Origin: Clostridiales bacterium
GTDB lineage: Bacteria; Bacillota; Clostridia; Oscillospirales; Acutalibacteraceae
Length of the DNA: 6,667 nt
Assembly (NCBI GenBank): GCA_012728445.1
Contig: JAAYFA010000015.1
Location: 1-6,667, forward strand
Reading direction: 5' to 3'
Part shown: positions 5,041 through 6,667 of the stretch, piece after piece
Layout: the number at the start of each line of letters is the position of its first letter
Position numbering within the stretch: the stretch's first letter is position 1
Program-made: the position numbers and the translations under genes
Notes under the pieces: generated by a model
What the model saw: only the letters and a program-made list of their open reading frames with translations
Database searches by the model: none
What the model was told of the DNA's origin: nothing

Positions 5041-6035
5041 TTGGCACTATTATACGCTGCAAACATTTGGCATTCCAGTGCCGCTTTTTGTGCCTGAATG
5101 CCGTCTTGCGTGGTCACGACCGCTTTGTATTTCGGGTCTGAAAAATACTTCAGAGGGTCCGACACATATGTTTCCTCAGGATATATGATCTCGACATCGT
5201 GTTGTTCTTTAGTATCCGAGTAAAGCGTTACTTTGTTGTTTTGCGGGTCAGCAATGATTTGTCCCTTTGTACCATGAATAATAAACTTCATTTCACCGTG
5301 ATGCGGATATTTTTCCGGCGTCAGCCATGATTCGAGGATAAATACAATGCAGCCGTTTTCCAGCCTGAGCATGGCTTCACCGTTATCATCAAAATCGTCA
5401 AACTCGGTAAACCGCTTGTTAGAAACGGATGCGGCAAGTATTTCTCGCACCTCGCTGCCGCATAGCCATACCGCCAAATCAATATCATGAACGCCAAGAT
5501 CGTTGATAATACCGCCGTATTGCTTGCTGTCAAACATCCAAGCAGGTCTCCCCTGAGGGCTTAGCCTGTGTGGGCGCATATTGATAATATTGACAACCTG
5601 CCCGATCTCTCCTGCATCAATCAATTTTTTGGCTGTAACCAAAACAGGGTTATAGCGTTCACTGAGCATCAGGTACAGTTTTACGTTTTTATTTTTTTCC
5701 AAAACATCTGTGATTCTGTTTAGGTCGTCCATTGTCGTTACCAGCGGTTTGTCGGAAATAATATTTAAACCGGCATCGACAGCCTTCACGATAATATCTG
5801 CTTTGCCGGAATTGATTGCCGCCGTAAGTAAAGTGTTTGCACCCGATTTCCTTAACAACTCGTCTAAATCGTTGTAAACAGGCGCCCTGAACAGTTCCGA
5901 CGCTTCCTGTGCGCTTGCAGGATTCTCATCGTCGTAAAAACCGGTTACCGACACACCTGCATGTTTTATAGCCGAACCAAGGAATCCGATTCCATGCCCG
6001 TGCGCAAGTCCCGCCATAGCAATTTTAATTTCCAT
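5037..6035 (-). CDS. Gfo/Idh/MocA family NAD(P)-dependent oxidoreductase
   Basis: The 332-residue cytoplasmic protein has the two-domain layout of the family. An N-terminal Rossmann fold (about 4-118) is followed by an alpha/beta substrate domain (about 125-330). The nucleotide loop reads GLAHGHGIGF (9-18), a variant of the usual GxGxxG. The EKP motif appears as DKP (95-97), with K96 the expected catalytic lysine. The conserved stretch GGIINDLGVHDID (174-186) supplies D179 and H183, the usual active-site pair. Family members oxidise or reduce sugars, inositols and their derivatives at a hydroxyl or keto group; the substrate cannot be read from sequence. Length is normal and there is no signal peptide, so it is not one of the exported members. 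It begins 24 bases after the CrtO-like gene, with a strong GGAGG site, so the two are probably cotranscribed; its substrate may be a sugar linked to that lipid pathway, which is inference. The family call is secure. Confidence 0.93.
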   Translation of the reverse strand: MEIKIAMAGLAHGHGIGFLGSAIKHAGVSVTGFYDDENPASAQEASELFRAPVYNDLDELLRKSGANTLLTAAINSGKADIIVKAVDAGLNIISDKPLVTTMDDLNRITDVLEKNKNVKLYLMLSERYNPVLVTAKKLIDAGEIGQVVNIINMRPHRLSPQGRPAWMFDSKQYGGIINDLGVHDIDLAVWLCGSEVREILAASVSNKRFTEFDDFDDNGEAMLRLENGCIVFILESWLTPEKYPHHGEMKFIIHGTKGQIIADPQNNKVTLYSDTKEQHDVEIIYPEETYVSDPLKYFSDPKYKAVVTTQDGIQAQKAALECQMFAAYNSAK

Positions 6036-6046
6036 TTCCGGCCTCC
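6036..6046 (-). promoter_or_regulatory. Ribosome binding site of the oxidoreductase gene
   Basis: Minus-strand GGAGG (6046-6042) lies 6 bases before the ATG, an ideal arrangement. It occupies the 24-base gap after the CrtO-like stop, which leaves no room for a separate promoter outside coding sequence. Confidence 0.85.
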
Positions 6047-6059
6047 GTTAACATTTGTT

Positions 6060-6578
6060 TTAAAGGTTTTCTTTGCTCTTTTTTGAGTCCCTAGCCTCTA
6101 TTTTAGCCAATAATTTTGAAATCCTCGGTCTGTTGTATCTTTGTGCGATTATACAAGGCAGATTTGCAACCAAAGCATAAAGTAACATAACCGGTATGAC
6201 AAACGAAGGTGCTATAAAACCGATGATCCAAAAGGGCAATATCAATAACCAATGCACCAGCTCCGCTCGGCAGGATTCCGTATTGAATTTGCGCAAATTT
6301 TCTTTTGATGTCACATCAATATGTCTCTTCTTAAATCCACTTTTTACAACGGCTCCGCCATCAGGCAAAAAACGCTTCCATTTTTTAACTTTGAATGCTC
6401 GATTATAAAACTCGCCGTCTTTTTCCCATTCGTATGTTTTAAAAAACCCGGACGAAGCGGACAGCCACTTGTCGCTTATTTGCAGACAAAAAAGCGGAAC
6501 AATTAATTGTATCGCTGTCCATAGGAGTATGATCGCGAAGATATTCTTAAGCGCCGATGAAAAATAGATTATTTGCAT
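6060..6578 (-). CDS. CrtO-like glycosyl-4,4'-diaponeurosporenoate acyltransferase family membrane protein
   Basis: This 172-residue protein resembles Staphylococcus aureus CrtO, the last enzyme of staphyloxanthin synthesis, which esterifies the sugar of the carotenoid glycoside with a fatty acid. Shared features recalled from that family, all in the same order, are: an N-terminal membrane segment (about 12-32); the block F(F)KTYEWEKDGEFYNR (45-60) followed by KKWKRFLPDGG (65-75), matching the FNFEKHGKFWNK and VRKWKHKILDG style of CrtO; RAELVHWLLILP (104-115); a second hydrophobic region (about 111-144, one or two segments); and QRYNRPRISKLL (146-157). The length is close to the roughly 165 residues of CrtO. 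The tail is charged and probably cytoplasmic. No crtM, crtN, crtP or crtQ is visible, so the acceptor need not be a carotenoid; related proteins occur in bacteria without known carotenoids. A G-rich site precedes the ATG. The family assignment is good; the reaction is inferred. Confidence 0.82.
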   Translation of the reverse strand: MQIIYFSSALKNIFAIILLWTAIQLIVPLFCLQISDKWLSASSGFFKTYEWEKDGEFYNRAFKVKKWKRFLPDGGAVVKSGFKKRHIDVTSKENLRKFNTESCRAELVHWLLILPFWIIGFIAPSFVIPVMLLYALVANLPCIIAQRYNRPRISKLLAKIEARDSKKSKENL

Positions 6579-6667
6579 ATTATCCCCCAGGTTATATTTT
6601 TCTGCCCTTCCAACGGACTTTTATTCGGAACACCTTTTTACCTGTTGAGACAAGGAATATCGAGAGG
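6579..6667 (-). promoter_or_regulatory. Upstream region and ribosome binding site of the CrtO-like gene
   Basis: On the minus strand a GGGGG run (6588-6584) lies 5 bases before the ATG and is the likely, slightly unusual, Shine-Dalgarno. The remaining 79 bases to the window edge show no coding sequence on either strand that I can support. I found no convincing pair of promoter boxes, so a promoter or an upstream gene of the same operon may lie outside the window. Confidence 0.45.

Overview
The window looks like chromosomal DNA from a low-to-mid GC Gram-positive bacterium, most likely Bacillota and probably class Clostridia. This is an inference from gene content, strong GGAGG ribosome binding sites and the style of the proteins, not from a marker gene. 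All five genes lie on the minus strand and are read from right to left. No RNA gene, CRISPR array, insertion sequence or phage gene is visible.

In transcription order, the right part (6578 to 5037) holds two closely spaced genes, 24 bases apart. The first is a small membrane protein of the glycosyl-4,4'-diaponeurosporenoate acyltransferase (CrtO) family. The second is an NAD(P)-dependent Gfo/Idh/MocA-type oxidoreductase with a strong Shine-Dalgarno. No other carotenoid gene is in view, so the acyl acceptor may be another glycolipid.

The left part (4857 to 72) is a translation and ribosome cluster. It holds a YbiT-like ABC-F ATPase, a minimal DEAD-box RNA helicase, and a second ABC-F ATPase of the Uup/YfmR type with a C-terminal coiled coil. 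ABC-F proteins bind the ribosomal E site and relieve stalled states; short DEAD-box helicases remodel rRNA during ribosome assembly. The three probably act on the same substrate, the ribosome. A plausible promoter lies before the first ABC-F gene. The 83-base and 149-base gaps inside the cluster carry palindromes and hairpins that could act as control points.

Two things stand out. First, the YbiT-like ABC-F protein has one intact composite ATP site, while the other has lost its Walker A lysine, Q-loop glutamine, catalytic glutamate and partner signature sequence. All the losses fall in the same site, so this is an ordered asymmetry and not random decay. Second, the 149-base leader of the Uup-like gene is packed with nested dyads. 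One is an 11-bp terminator-like hairpin whose loop is complementary over 8 bases to a downstream segment, giving a possible pseudoknot or switch.
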